Positions 42,484 to 51,912 are shown, counted from the stretch's first letter. The stretch is 64,000 bases of DNA from UBA12087 sp964370815 (GCA_964370815.1 CAYJKQ010000002.1:186001-250000); one strand, 5' to 3'. Made by a program: numbers and translations. The notes: a model not told the origin generated them from the sequence alone.

Positions 42484-44145
42484 TTATTGCCAGCTAGATT
42501 TGAAGGTTTCCAAGGCTGCACGCAGTTTTGTTTCGTTATCATCAGTAATACGCTTATTCTCAGTAATATCCCTTCCAATCTCAGGATGGGAAGTTTCCAT
42601 ATAGCGAACCAGAGCAGTCTCCCAGGCACGCATGCGTTCGATCGCCATATTATCTGCAAAGCCATTTGTACCCGCATAGATAACAACAACCTGATTTTCA
42701 AGCGACATAGGCTCATATTGCGGTTGTTTTAAAATTTCCTGCATTCGTCGACCGCGATTCAATTGCCCCTGGGTGGCTTTATCGAGATCGGATGCCATCA
42801 ATGCAAATGCGGCCAGTTCCCTGTAGGCAGCCATATCCAAACGCAGTTTACCAGCCACCTGTTTCATAGCTTTGGTTTGGGCGGCTCCGCCTACGCGTGA
42901 GACAGATATTCCCACATTCACAGCCGGGCGTATGCCAGCATTGAAGAGGTTACCTTCCAGATAGATCTGTCCATCTGTGATCGAGATAACATTCGTAGGT
43001 ACATATGCAGATACATCACCCAATAATGTTTCAATGATCGGCAGAGCTGTCAATGATCCGCCTGAGCCTTTTACTTTTGCTGCCTTAAAATCATCTGGAT
43101 CAGTCATGGCTTTTATGGCTTCTTCAACATCATGGGATGATCGAGGTCCTGAATAAATCTTACCATCCACACCATCCGAATCGTTCGCCAAAGCTTCAGA
43201 AAAATTTTTCCTGACAATGACAAATTTTTCGGCCACACGTGCAGCCCGTTCTAAAAGGCGTGAATGCAAATAAAACACATCTCCAGGGTATGCTTCACGA
43301 CCAGGTGGGCGGCGGAGCAGCAATGAAACCTGACGATAAGCCCAGGCATGCTTTGAAAGGTCATCATAAATTACCAGGGCATCGCGCCCAGTTTCCAGGA
43401 ATTCCTCACCGATCGCACAACCTGCATATGGAGCAATGTATTGTAAAGCAGCTGCTTCATCAGCTGCGGCGATCACAACAATCGTATGTTCCATTGCGCC
43501 ATGACGTTCTAATAATGCAACTGTACGGGCTATGGCAGCTTTTTTCTGTCCAATGGCTACATAAATGCAGATCAGATCCTTGCCTTTTTGATTTATGATC
43601 GTATCAATTGCTATGGCCGTTTTACCAGTCTGTCGGTCTCCAATGATCAATTCCCGTTGACCACGCCCGATAGGGATCATGGTATCAATGGCTTTGATCC
43701 CTGTTTGAACCGGCGTATCCACATCCTGACGTTTGATCACTCCCGGGGCAATCCGTTCAATTGGCCGATATTCGGAAAATTTAAGGGAACCTTTTCCGTC
43801 CACAGGTTCTCCCAGTGCATTTACAACCCGCCCGATCAATCCATCACCTACTGGAACAGAAGCGATCCGCCCGGTGGATCGAACAGACATTCCTTGTGCA
43901 ATATCTGAGTAATCACCCATGATAATGACACCAACGCTGTCTTTTTCCAAGTTAAAGGCGATTCCCATTACACCATTATGAAATTGAACAAGTTCCTGAG
44001 CCTTGACATTTTCAAGCCCGGAAACCCGTGCAATACCATCACCAGCTTCTGTAACAGTACCAATATCTTTGACGCTGACTTCGTGCTCAAAAGAATTAAT
44101 TTGTTCTTTTAATTCATTAGCAATTTGGTTGATAAGGTCGGACAT
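42484..44145 (-). CDS. atpA: ATP synthase F1 subunit alpha with insertion
   Basis: 553 residues against the usual 500-515. Conserved parts: KDIGTVTEAGDGIARVSGL, P-loop GDRQTGKTAIAIDTIINQKG, YDDLSKHAWAYRQVSLLLRRPPGREAYPGDVFYLHSRLLERAA, and GSLTALPIIETLLGDVSAYVPTNVISITDGQIYLE. Between RLLERAA and GGSLTALP, where most alpha subunits have only a few residues, there is a stretch of about 54 residues (304-357) that includes KFVIVRKNFSEALANDS and DVEEAIKAMTDPDD. The frame is open and the flanks are perfect, so it is a true insertion, not a frameshift. First F1 gene in this operon; atpB, E, F and H are not upstream, where an M42 peptidase sits instead. Confidence 0.96.
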   Translation of the reverse strand: MSDLINQIANELKEQINSFEHEVSVKDIGTVTEAGDGIARVSGLENVKAQELVQFHNGVMGIAFNLEKDSVGVIIMGDYSDIAQGMSVRSTGRIASVPVGDGLIGRVVNALGEPVDGKGSLKFSEYRPIERIAPGVIKRQDVDTPVQTGIKAIDTMIPIGRGQRELIIGDRQTGKTAIAIDTIINQKGKDLICIYVAIGQKKAAIARTVALLERHGAMEHTIVVIAAADEAAALQYIAPYAGCAIGEEFLETGRDALVIYDDLSKHAWAYRQVSLLLRRPPGREAYPGDVFYLHSRLLERAARVAEKFVIVRKNFSEALANDSDGVDGKIYSGPRSSHDVEEAIKAMTDPDDFKAAKVKGSGGSLTALPIIETLLGDVSAYVPTNVISITDGQIYLEGNLFNAGIRPAVNVGISVSRVGGAAQTKAMKQVAGKLRLDMAAYRELAAFALMASDLDKATQGQLNRGRRMQEILKQPQYEPMSLENQVVVIYAGTNGFADNMAIERMRAWETALVRYMETSHPEIGRDITENKRITDDNETKLRAALETFKSSWQ

Positions 44146-44168
44146 TTTGCCTCCGGTCTTTCTTGGTT

Positions 44169-45239
44169 TTATATCGTGAGTTCTGCAACAGTGTCAGCGT
44201 CCAGGCGGGTTATCAATTCAACCACAAGTTTCACTGCACTATCGTAATCATCACGATTTATTATCGAGTTATGAGAATGAATATGCCGGGCAGGTACAGC
44301 CAATACAACTGTAGGGACACCAGTTTTATAAAGATGGATGGCGCCTCCATCTGTTCCGCCACCTTCGATCGAGGACAATTGCAGTTTTATCCCAAGTTCA
44401 CTGGCTGTGCGGGTGACCAGGTTGCCCAATTTATGATTTGGGATCATGCGGGCATCGTAGACCAGCATACTTGGTCCTCCACCCAGCTTTACTTTCGAAT
44501 CTTCTTCCTTGATCCCAGGGACATCTCCTGCAATATCAGACTCAAGAATGATGGCTACGTCAGGCTGAACCATATTCACACAGGTTGTCGCTCCACGTAA
44601 TCCCACTTCTTCCATTACCGTTGCTGCACCAAAAACTGTATTCGGATGGCTCCGCTCCTTCAATGCTTGCAATGCTGAGACAATGATCGCGACACCAACA
44701 CGGTCATCAAATGCTTTAGATAAATAGCTCTTCCCATTTGCGAGAATTTGAAAATCCGAATCAGGTACGATTGGATCACCAACCTGAATACCAAATTGAT
44801 TTAGTTCTTCTTCACTACTTGCGCCTATATCAATATACATCTCCTTTCGGAGGACAACTTTGCTGCGTTCCTCGAGACTCAACATATGAGGTGGTTTGGC
44901 ACCAATTACACCCAATACATCACCTTTGCCCGTCTTGATAATAATACGTTGACCGAGCAACACCTGGTCAAACCAACCGCCTAATGGAAGAAACTTTATG
45001 AAACCTTCCTTGGTAAGTTGTTTAACCATGAATCCGATTTCATCCATATGACCAGCAAGCATCACCTTTGGTGTTTTTTCCACCCCTTTCACCATACAAA
45101 TAACACTACCAAGTCTATCCTGAGTTAGCTCTCCCAGCGGTTGCATATAATTTCGGACAACTGCCCGGATGGGAGTTTCATATCCGGGCACGCCATGGGC
45201 TTCTGTCAAAGTTTTTAATAATTGCTCAATTGAATCCAT
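44169..45239 (-). CDS. M42 family metallopeptidase
   Basis: 356 residues, glutamyl/deblocking aminopeptidase-like (M42). Metal and catalytic motifs: AGHMDEIGFMV (first His/Asp), SKAFDDRVGVAI (bridging Asp), ATVMEEVGLRGA (catalytic and ligand Glu pair), ILESDIAGDVPG (Asp ligand) and VPARHIHSHNSIINRDDYD (last His). All are present, so it should be active; these enzymes form dodecameric cytoplasmic aminopeptidases that degrade peptides. It is 23 bases upstream of atpA, the first gene of the operon. The M42 cellulase annotation used for some relatives is not supported. Confidence 0.93.
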   Translation of the reverse strand: MDSIEQLLKTLTEAHGVPGYETPIRAVVRNYMQPLGELTQDRLGSVICMVKGVEKTPKVMLAGHMDEIGFMVKQLTKEGFIKFLPLGGWFDQVLLGQRIIIKTGKGDVLGVIGAKPPHMLSLEERSKVVLRKEMYIDIGASSEEELNQFGIQVGDPIVPDSDFQILANGKSYLSKAFDDRVGVAIIVSALQALKERSHPNTVFGAATVMEEVGLRGATTCVNMVQPDVAIILESDIAGDVPGIKEEDSKVKLGGGPSMLVYDARMIPNHKLGNLVTRTASELGIKLQLSSIEGGGTDGGAIHLYKTGVPTVVLAVPARHIHSHNSIINRDDYDSAVKLVVELITRLDADTVAELTI

Positions 45240-45706
45240 TGGAAATTAATCGCTCCTATAAAAAGAAATAATATTCTTTTTTTAATTTGTTATTATTAAC
45301 AAGCAAGGTAGCCGGGTATGTGAATTCATTATTTGCTCGCAATCAAATAAGATATTCATTTTCTTCTATTCAATAAAACCGATGACATCCCTATTATTGA
45401 AAAACTCCGGTTTACACTGAAAGAATAATTCGCACATCGTCTTTCTGAATAAAAACCATCTTCTGAGGAAACAGGTTAGTGCCCTCAACTGATGGATATT
45501 AATCTTTGATTAATTGGCTGGTTCCAGAACGTGCATATGATACCTGAAAGGAAAGCTCTTGTCCAGTTGCAATTATTACGATTCAGATTGGCTTAAAAAA
45601 GCCTCTTGATTTATCTAGATCATCCTTTATACTAATCCTCATGGAAACTAAATAATGGGTTTTAATTATCCCTATTCATTCTCTCGTTCGCAAAAGGAGT
45701 TATGAA
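45240..45706. other. Divergent intergenic region between M42 peptidase and ddl-like gene
   Basis: 467 AT-rich bases with no recognised ORF or RNA gene. A palindrome ttgttattattaacaa lies at 45287-45302, about 50 bases upstream of the M42-atp operon start, and may be an operator. Toward the ddl-like gene, TTGATT (45606-45611), a 16-base spacer and TATACT (45628-45633) form a likely promoter. Confidence 0.45.
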
Positions 45707-46843
45707 ATGTCAAATAAAAAGATGGCCGAAGAAAACGATGAACCTCCAGGTATATGGCCACAATCGAAACCAGTTTGGCGCATTGCTGTCCTGGCAAACA
45801 TTAAAGATGAGAACATCACACATCCTGCAGATGTTCCTCCAGATGCGTATGCCGATTATGATCATATTGAAACCATCCGATTTATCCAGTCTGCTTTGGA
45901 AACAGATGGCCATAAAACTGAATTTATCATGGCAGATCAGAAGCTGCCTTATGAATTGAAGAAATATAAACCCGATATTTGTTTTAATATTTCAGAGGGT
46001 TTAGGTGGTGATGCCAGGGAAGCTCAGGTCCCAGCATTATTGGAAATGCTAAGTATCCCTTATACAGCTTCTCGGGTGCTCACGAATGCTATCGCATTGG
46101 ATAAAACCCTTACCAAACGTATATGGCGGGATCGAAACCTGCCTGTTGCCCCATTTCAAGAGTTCAGCACCGGTGATGAACCATTGCGCCACGATTTACG
46201 TTTCCCCTTGTTCGTAAAACCTTCACGTGAAGGTACCGGAATGGGTGTCGATACAAAAGCCAAAGTTGAGACAGAAACTGATCTTCGTGAACGCGTGCAT
46301 TATGTGATCAATGCCTATAAACAACCTGCTTTGGTCGAAACATTTCTTCCTGGTCGCGAATTCACAATAGGTCAAATTGGACGTCCGGATGCTGCATTGT
46401 TCAGTCGCCACCCGGAATGGTACGGTCCGGATGGATTCCATCGCTTCCCTATCATGGAAGTGGATAGTTCTCAAGCTGCTACACCTGGAATTTACAGCCA
46501 TGCTGCCAAGGCTCACTTACTGGGAGAGGAAGGAGCACCGGAGTATCTTTGCCCGGCAAATATCCCTCCCGACCTTACGAAAAAACTCCACCATCTAGCC
46601 ATACGCGGTCATACCATCCTGGGTGCTTTGGATTTATCACGAGTGGATTTTCGCTTGGACGCAGAAGGTCAACCAAGGCTGATAGAGATCAATCCGCTGC
46701 CGGGTTTGACCCCCGGTTACAGTGATCTATGTATCCAGGCAGCTAAAGACGGAATTGATTACGTAGATCTGATATTGGAGATCTTATACTTAGCTGCTGG
46801 GCGTTGGGAATTATTAAAACCCAGGGAAAAATCTATCAAGTAA
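45707..46843 (+). CDS. D-alanine-D-alanine ligase-like ATP-grasp protein
   Basis: 378 residues. An N-terminal pre-ATP-grasp domain (about 25-125: FIMADQKLPYELKKYKPDICFNISEGLGGDAREAQVPALLEMLSIPYTAS) is followed by an ATP-grasp domain with RFPLFVKPSREGTGMGV, ALVETFLPGREFTIGQIG, and the metal-binding end RLIEINPLPGLTPGYSD. This matches D-Ala-D-Ala ligase relatives. Some residues of canonical Ddl are not clear here, so the true substrate might be another amino acid or peptide. AAGGAG ribosome site seven bases before the ATG at 45707; an overlapping ATG at 45702 is out of frame. Confidence 0.87.
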   Translation: MSNKKMAEENDEPPGIWPQSKPVWRIAVLANIKDENITHPADVPPDAYADYDHIETIRFIQSALETDGHKTEFIMADQKLPYELKKYKPDICFNISEGLGGDAREAQVPALLEMLSIPYTASRVLTNAIALDKTLTKRIWRDRNLPVAPFQEFSTGDEPLRHDLRFPLFVKPSREGTGMGVDTKAKVETETDLRERVHYVINAYKQPALVETFLPGREFTIGQIGRPDAALFSRHPEWYGPDGFHRFPIMEVDSSQAATPGIYSHAAKAHLLGEEGAPEYLCPANIPPDLTKKLHHLAIRGHTILGALDLSRVDFRLDAEGQPRLIEINPLPGLTPGYSDLCIQAAKDGIDYVDLILEILYLAAGRWELLKPREKSIK

Positions 46844-47071
46844 CTTTTACAAGCCACCTAACTTGATACTTGATTTCTGATCTTGCTAATTTGCAGAAAC
46901 ACTAACAATTCTTGGAGAAATGGATAATTAATGTCTCAGTTTTCTCTCGAATATTTTTTACATTACCTGGAAAAACAAAGAATACTCGGATTTAAGGGAG
47001 GCTACCCCGGCTCATAATCCTTTGTTGTAATTCTTAAATTGAGAAAAAGTTCTTTTTTATTATTCACATGG

Positions 47072-47077
47072 TATAAT
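47072..47077 (+). promoter_or_regulatory. -10 box of tRNA-Ser(GGA)
   Basis: TATAAT 18 bases before the mature tRNA start; the -35 region (gttctt at 47049-47054) is weak. Confidence 0.55.
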
Positions 47078-47095
47078 TCCGCCGCCAAAAAAATT

Positions 47096-47181
47096 GGAGA
47101 GGTCGCGTAGTTGGCCTAGCGCGCACGCCTGGAATGTGTGTAACCTGAAAGGGTTCGCGGGTTCGAATCCCGCCCTCTCCG
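47096..47181 (+). tRNA. tRNA-Ser (anticodon GGA)
   Basis: 86 bases. Acceptor stem GGAGAGG (47096-47102) pairs with CCTCTCC (47174-47180), discriminator G. Anticodon arm cacgc/gtgtg with loop ctggaat gives GGA, reading UCC and UCU. Long variable arm present (taacctgaaagggtt). CCA is not encoded. The acceptor stem is identical to that of tRNA-Ser(CGA) at 15074. Confidence 0.94.
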
Positions 47182-47304
47182 CCTATGGGAACTCCTGCAG
47201 ATCGAGCAGGAGTTCTTGCTTATTCATAAAATATTTGAGAAACAATCTGTCAGGGAATTTAAATTGGATTGCAAAATATCACTCGTGTTATACTTAAATA
47301 CGTT

Positions 47305-47610
47305 ATGAAGTTACCCTTAAGAATTCTTGTGATCTTGATTATTATATTTGGGTTGGTATTGATCAGCGCAAACCGTCCTAGTATTGTATTTGCATCCAAG
47401 AGCATGACCTTCACAACTTTAGATCCTACTCCTGTTTCGACACAAACAATTATTGCGGTCACAGCCACGGTAGATCCAGCCACAATCGGAGATACATCTG
47501 GTGTAATCGCCATCGGAATGATCGTGGTTTTTATTATCCTGGCTGGTGTATTATGGGGTAGTCTCGAATTACGCCAGGAGTCCGTAAAAAATAGTCAGCC
47601 CAAGGAGTAA
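47305..47610 (+). CDS. Small membrane protein
   Basis: 101 residues, no recognised family. A hydrophobic N-terminal signal/anchor (LPLRILVILIIIFGLVLIS) is followed by a T/V/A-rich stretch and a C-terminal membrane helix (GVIAIGMIVVFIILAGVLWGSL) with a short Lys/Gln-rich tail. ATG 47305 is chosen over a TTG at 47269 because TATACT at 47289-47294 lies between them. The GNAT gene begins one base after its stop, so the two are co-transcribed. Confidence 0.65.
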   Translation: MKLPLRILVILIIIFGLVLISANRPSIVFASKSMTFTTLDPTPVSTQTIIAVTATVDPATIGDTSGVIAIGMIVVFIILAGVLWGSLELRQESVKNSQPKE

Positions 47611-47611
47611 C

Positions 47612-48166
47612 ATGCTTTTCCCTATTGAAACAAGGAGATTGCTCCTTAGACTTTACGAAGATAAAGATATGGAAGATATCTTCGAATACTCCGGCAGCTC
47701 AGATTTCTGGTTAATGCGCACACTTCCATGGCAGCCAACCAGGGAAGGTGTGAAGAAATTCTGGGAACCAAGTCAATATCTGGACCTCACAAATATTCCC
47801 GATCGAGTCGATTTGGTGGTTGAGTGGAAAGAAAAAAACAAGGTTATTGGCAATATTGGCATCTCGATATCCAAGATTATTGATAATAAGCAAGGCACTA
47901 TTGGCTGGCTTCTCGGGAATAAGTTTCAAGGACAGGGGTTTGCCAGCGAAGCTGCCAGAGCTCTCCTGACGTTTGGTTTCGATACATTGGGATTACATCG
48001 TATTTCTGCCGGCACAAGCAGAGACAACATTCGTTCCTGGCTATTAATGGAAAGGATAGGAATGCGACGGGAAGCTCACTTCAAACAAAGCGAATTTGTG
48101 AATGGTGAATGGCAGGATGAATTTATTTACGGAATTCTTGCAGAAGAGTGGCATTCAAAAAAATAA
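47612..48166 (+). CDS. GNAT family N-acetyltransferase (RimJ/RimL type)
   Basis: 184 residues: ETRRLLLRLYEDKDMEDIFEY at the start, IGWLLGNKFQGQGFASEAARALLTFGFDTLGLHRI (acetyl-CoA motif), and RSWLLMERIGMRREAHFKQSEFVNGEWQDEFIYGIL at the end. RimJ/L relatives acetylate ribosomal protein N-termini or small molecules. AAGGAG ribosome site overlaps the end of the upstream membrane-protein gene. Substrate unknown. Confidence 0.88.
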   Translation: MLFPIETRRLLLRLYEDKDMEDIFEYSGSSDFWLMRTLPWQPTREGVKKFWEPSQYLDLTNIPDRVDLVVEWKEKNKVIGNIGISISKIIDNKQGTIGWLLGNKFQGQGFASEAARALLTFGFDTLGLHRISAGTSRDNIRSWLLMERIGMRREAHFKQSEFVNGEWQDEFIYGILAEEWHSKK

Positions 48167-48253
48167 ACGATCATTTGGCAGATTTTTATTGAACCACTTA
48201 AGCAAGACTATGGTTGAAACAACCATACAACTTTTAAGTGTTACTAAGAATAA

Positions 48254-48733
48254 TTAATTATTTTCAGAACTTCTTTCAGAATTGTTGGATTTTTTCTCAT
48301 CCAACACACGCATTCCATTCCGGATTTGATTAAAAATCACTTGGACTAAGCGTTCCAATTCAATCAATTTATCCATCGCATACTGGTCAGCACCATCACG
48401 AATCTTATCCGCTTCAATGCGGGCTTGCTCTATGATCGTGTTGGCTCTCTTCTGGGCATCTGTGACTACCAGATCTTTATCCACCATTTGATCGGCTTTT
48501 TCTTGAGCAATGCTCAATTTCCGTCCTGCTTCTTCCTGGGCTTGTGCCAGTACCCTATCTCTCTGGGCAAAAATCTGTTGGGCTTTTTTTACCTCTTCTG
48601 GAATAGATATCCTCATCTGATCAATGATATCCAACATTCGATCTTCATCAACGATCACATTATGAGTAAACGGTAAAGGTCGACTCTTATTAAAGAGTTC
48701 TTCCAAGCGATCAACGAGATGAAGGATGTCCAT
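48254..48733 (-). CDS. Coiled-coil protein (ATPase b/DivIVA-like)
   Basis: 159 residues, almost entirely helical: N-terminal part DILHLVDRLEELFNKSRPLP, then a long Ala/Glu/Gln/Lys-rich coiled coil (AQQIFAQRDRVLAQAQEEAGRKL, ARIEADKIRDGADQYAMDKLIELERLV). Similar proteins lie beside coaD in Chloroflexota and other phyla as unnamed genes (from memory). The heptads resemble ATP synthase subunit b or DivIVA-like proteins but there is no membrane helix. It sits after coaD, separated by 117 bases. Function unknown. Confidence 0.75.
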   Translation of the reverse strand: MDILHLVDRLEELFNKSRPLPFTHNVIVDEDRMLDIIDQMRISIPEEVKKAQQIFAQRDRVLAQAQEEAGRKLSIAQEKADQMVDKDLVVTDAQKRANTIIEQARIEADKIRDGADQYAMDKLIELERLVQVIFNQIRNGMRVLDEKKSNNSERSSENN

Positions 48734-48850
48734 TTTCTCCTCCGCTAAGAGATATATTGGTCAATTATAACCATAACTAATCCTGTCTAAATGTTGGACA
48801 GGTATAAGCATGTCCCAATTACAGAAGTTAAATAATATTCATTATACATT

Positions 48851-49369
48851 CTAATCGCGAAGTGCGTTTGCCGGTTTTTGTTGATCACTCATAAGACTCA
48901 CACTCCGATTTAATGCAGCTTCAACATGTGAAGGTACCATGCTGGATACATCCCCTCCAAGCATGGCAATTTCCCGAACAGTAGTTGATGAAAGAAATGT
49001 ATGCTCTTCATCAGTGATGAGAGCAATACTTTCTATATCGGGTGCCAATCGGTGGTTAGCGAGAGCCATTCGAAATTCAAATTCGAAATCAGAAAAGACC
49101 CTCAATCCTCTTACCACCACCTGGGCATTGAGATCCTGGCATAGCTTTACAGTTAAGCCACTATACCCAATAACACGGATCTTTGGGTAACCGTTAAATG
49201 TCTCATTCACCAAAGAAATCCGCTCTTCAGGGGGAAAAAGCAGGGATTTAAGGGGCTTATCATATACCGCTATGATCAATTCATCAAACAAGCGAACTGC
49301 CCTTTCAGCAATATTAATATGCCCAAAATGAATTGGGTCGAACGTTCCAGGGAATATGGCACGAACCAT
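48851..49369 (-). CDS. coaD: Phosphopantetheine adenylyltransferase
   Basis: 172 residues. Nucleotidyltransferase motif GTFDPIHFGHINIAERA (TxGH-like, here HFGH), IAVYDKPLKSLLFPPEER, and the family-specific VVRGLRVFSDFEFEFRMALANHRLAPDIESI and FLSSTTVREIAMLGGDVSSMVP. Fourth step of coenzyme A synthesis. Begins two bases after the recG stop, a common recG-coaD arrangement. Confidence 0.96.
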   Translation of the reverse strand: MVRAIFPGTFDPIHFGHINIAERAVRLFDELIIAVYDKPLKSLLFPPEERISLVNETFNGYPKIRVIGYSGLTVKLCQDLNAQVVVRGLRVFSDFEFEFRMALANHRLAPDIESIALITDEEHTFLSSTTVREIAMLGGDVSSMVPSHVEAALNRSVSLMSDQQKPANALRD

Positions 49370-49371
49370 AA

Positions 49372-51870
49372 TTAACTAATATCTCCTTTACCAGCTCCCC
49401 AAAAACGATTGAGAGCTTCAGCAAGTAACTGATTTTCAGGCAACCTCAGATCAGCATCACTTTCGAATAATTCTTGTGCTTGTTTTCGTGCCTTTTCAAT
49501 CATTTGAACATCTGTAAGATTTGCCATCCTTAAATTGGCATAACCAGCCTGGCGTGTACCCAAGAAATCCCCTGGACCACGCAGTTTCAAGTCGGTTTCC
49601 GCCAAAATAAAACCATTATTTGTGTGTGTCATAGCTGCCAGGCGTTCATTTTCGACAGCATCATCATTATCCGGGATTAACAAGCAAAACGACTGGGCAT
49701 CGCCTCTTCCTACCCTTCCACGTAATTGATGCAATTGAGCCAAACCAAAATGATTGGCTGCCTCAATCAACATCACAGTGGCATTCGGAATATCAACTCC
49801 AACCTCAACTACAGTAGTGGCAATCAGTATTTGATACTCACCTTTACGAAATTGTAGCATGACTGCATCTTTCTCGTCGGGTCGTAACCGTCCGTGAAGT
49901 AATCCAAGCTTATATTTAGGGAAAATTTCTTTTTGAAGACGCTCATATTCTTCTGTGGCAGCGCGTAGATCACTTTTTTCACTTTCTTCGACCAATGGAT
50001 AAACAATAAAAGCCTGATGCCCGGTTTCAACTTGAGATCGGATCATTGAATAAGCCCGTTCCCGTTCACGAGCAAAAAGCACATGTGTTTTGATCTCCTG
50101 TCGACCTGGAGGCAATTCATCCATCAAAGAAATATCCAGGTCTCCATACACTGTCAATGCAAGCGACCTTGGGATAGGTGTAGCAGTCATAACCAATAAA
50201 TGAGGATTGCTGCCTTTTGAGCGTAAAATTGCTCGTTGTTCAACACCAAATCGATGCTGTTCATCGATCACTGCCAGTTGTAGATCCTTAAAGGAAACGG
50301 GGTCTTCAAGTAAAGCATGTGTTCCAATCAACACTTTGATGTAACCGCTGGCAAGCAAATCCCTGATTTCTTGTTTGTCCTTATCAGACGTATCACTTAT
50401 TAGCAAGCGAATCTGGTCAGATTTTAAGCAATCTCCATTTTCTTCAAGCGCCGTGCACATTGAAGAAAAATTGCGGTAATGTTGTTCTGCCAGAATTGAT
50501 GTGGGAGCCATAATGGCTGCCTGTGCCCCAGCCTTATTGATTATCACTGTGGCTATTGCAGCCACCACTGTTTTTCCAGATCCAACATCACCCTGCAATA
50601 GCCGATTCATGGGTATACCAGATTGTAGATCTGAGCGTATATCTGCAATTGCCTGATTCTGGGCACCTGTCAATTGAAATGGCAGGGTTTTAAGCCAGAA
50701 ATTCAACCAATCATCTGAGACTTCGTACACACGGGCAGATGCTTTTTGCCAGTCATGCTTTTGCCTATAAACTCCCATTTGCAGAAAAAATATTTCATCA
50801 AAAGCAAGACGTTCGCGAGCTGATTTTAGCTGATCCTGCGTATCTGGAAAATGCGCTTGAATCAAGGCAGTGCCCAAATCTACCAGATCAGCTTTCTTTA
50901 AGATCGTATCGGGCATATGATCGGTTAATTTTGGCGCCCAATACGAGACCACTTGGTGGATCATGTTCCGTAGTTTTTTTTGAGTTAACTGGGAAGTCAA
51001 GGAATAAACCGGAACAATACGATTGGTGTTAAGACTTTCAACTTCTACCGGTTCCCATTCCGGATTACTTATTACCAGGCGACCCAGATATTGCTCCACT
51101 TTTCCGGAAACAGCTATGCTAGCTCCAATTTTAAATCGGTTTTCCAACCAAGGTTGATTGAACCAACTTAAACGTAATCCACCAGTCCCATCATCAATTA
51201 TGACTTCCACAATATTCATTTTTCCAGAACGGACTTTTCGATTGGTGACACTTTGGATCGTACCTACCACAGTTACGACATCACCATACCAGAGTTTATG
51301 GATGGGTTTTAGCTGACTGTAATCATCATATCGACGCGGAAAGAAGAATAGCATGTCACCCAAGGAGTGTAAGCCAAGTTTTGCCAGAATTTTAGCATTG
51401 ACGGGACCCACTCCATTCAACACCGTCAATGAGGCATTTAAAGCTATTGGCGTTTTACTGGTCATTCCTCCAGGCTGGTTGACAGACAATGCTTGGTGTT
51501 TAAGTGGAACGGTCCTGGCGATCTCCTTCGGAGTAGTGACAGTGTTCGGACCGCTATTCTTGACTTTCTGAGAAACGTCCATAGGATTCCGGGAATTATC
51601 TAATTTCTCAATCGCAGTATTATTATCGGGTTCAATACGTCCCCATAATTCCTTAAGAGCCACGGAGCGTTTGTCCTCAGCCAGGTTGTGGTAAGTTTTC
51701 ATACAGGAAATTACAGCTTGAATGATCTCTTCAGAAATTTTTTCATTCCGTGCTTCTGGAACCCATAAGTCCAACATTTTTTCTAATCCACCAAACACAG
51801 CTTTATCATCATATCCTCGGGAAGCTTCATGACGCAAAATTTTTAAAAGAGTGTTCAATGATGATTGCAT
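49372..51870 (-). CDS. recG: ATP-dependent DNA helicase RecG with N-terminal extension
   Basis: 832 residues, longer than the usual 680-700. The first 150 residues are an extra N-terminal domain with no motif I recognise. Then a wedge/OB region (GDVVTVVGTIQSVTNRKVRSG), helicase motifs GDVGSGKTVVAA (Walker A), DEQHRFGVEQR (Walker B), VMTATPIPRSLALTVYGDLD, and HGRLRPDEKD, VEVGVDIPNATVMLIEAANHFGLAQLHQLRGRVGRGD. Reverses stalled replication forks. Followed by coaD two bases later; the DapA-like gene upstream ends 42 bases before its start. The extension recurs in some Chloroflexota RecG (from memory, unverified). Confidence 0.95.
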   Translation of the reverse strand: MQSSLNTLLKILRHEASRGYDDKAVFGGLEKMLDLWVPEARNEKISEEIIQAVISCMKTYHNLAEDKRSVALKELWGRIEPDNNTAIEKLDNSRNPMDVSQKVKNSGPNTVTTPKEIARTVPLKHQALSVNQPGGMTSKTPIALNASLTVLNGVGPVNAKILAKLGLHSLGDMLFFFPRRYDDYSQLKPIHKLWYGDVVTVVGTIQSVTNRKVRSGKMNIVEVIIDDGTGGLRLSWFNQPWLENRFKIGASIAVSGKVEQYLGRLVISNPEWEPVEVESLNTNRIVPVYSLTSQLTQKKLRNMIHQVVSYWAPKLTDHMPDTILKKADLVDLGTALIQAHFPDTQDQLKSARERLAFDEIFFLQMGVYRQKHDWQKASARVYEVSDDWLNFWLKTLPFQLTGAQNQAIADIRSDLQSGIPMNRLLQGDVGSGKTVVAAIATVIINKAGAQAAIMAPTSILAEQHYRNFSSMCTALEENGDCLKSDQIRLLISDTSDKDKQEIRDLLASGYIKVLIGTHALLEDPVSFKDLQLAVIDEQHRFGVEQRAILRSKGSNPHLLVMTATPIPRSLALTVYGDLDISLMDELPPGRQEIKTHVLFARERERAYSMIRSQVETGHQAFIVYPLVEESEKSDLRAATEEYERLQKEIFPKYKLGLLHGRLRPDEKDAVMLQFRKGEYQILIATTVVEVGVDIPNATVMLIEAANHFGLAQLHQLRGRVGRGDAQSFCLLIPDNDDAVENERLAAMTHTNNGFILAETDLKLRGPGDFLGTRQAGYANLRMANLTDVQMIEKARKQAQELFESDADLRLPENQLLAEALNRFWGAGKGDIS

Positions 51871-51912
51871 GGAAATATTTTATCATGGAGAATCCAAGTA
51901 AAATATCAATTC

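Noticed and set aside
44169..45239. Cellulase (endoglucanase) for the M42 gene.
   Set aside because: The metal-binding residues and layout are those of M42 aminopeptidases; the cellulase label on some relatives is not supported by the sequence.
45287..45302. A confirmed Rex operator upstream of the ATP synthase operon.
   Set aside because: The spacing differs from the known consensus and no matching site precedes rex; kept only as a weak candidate operator.
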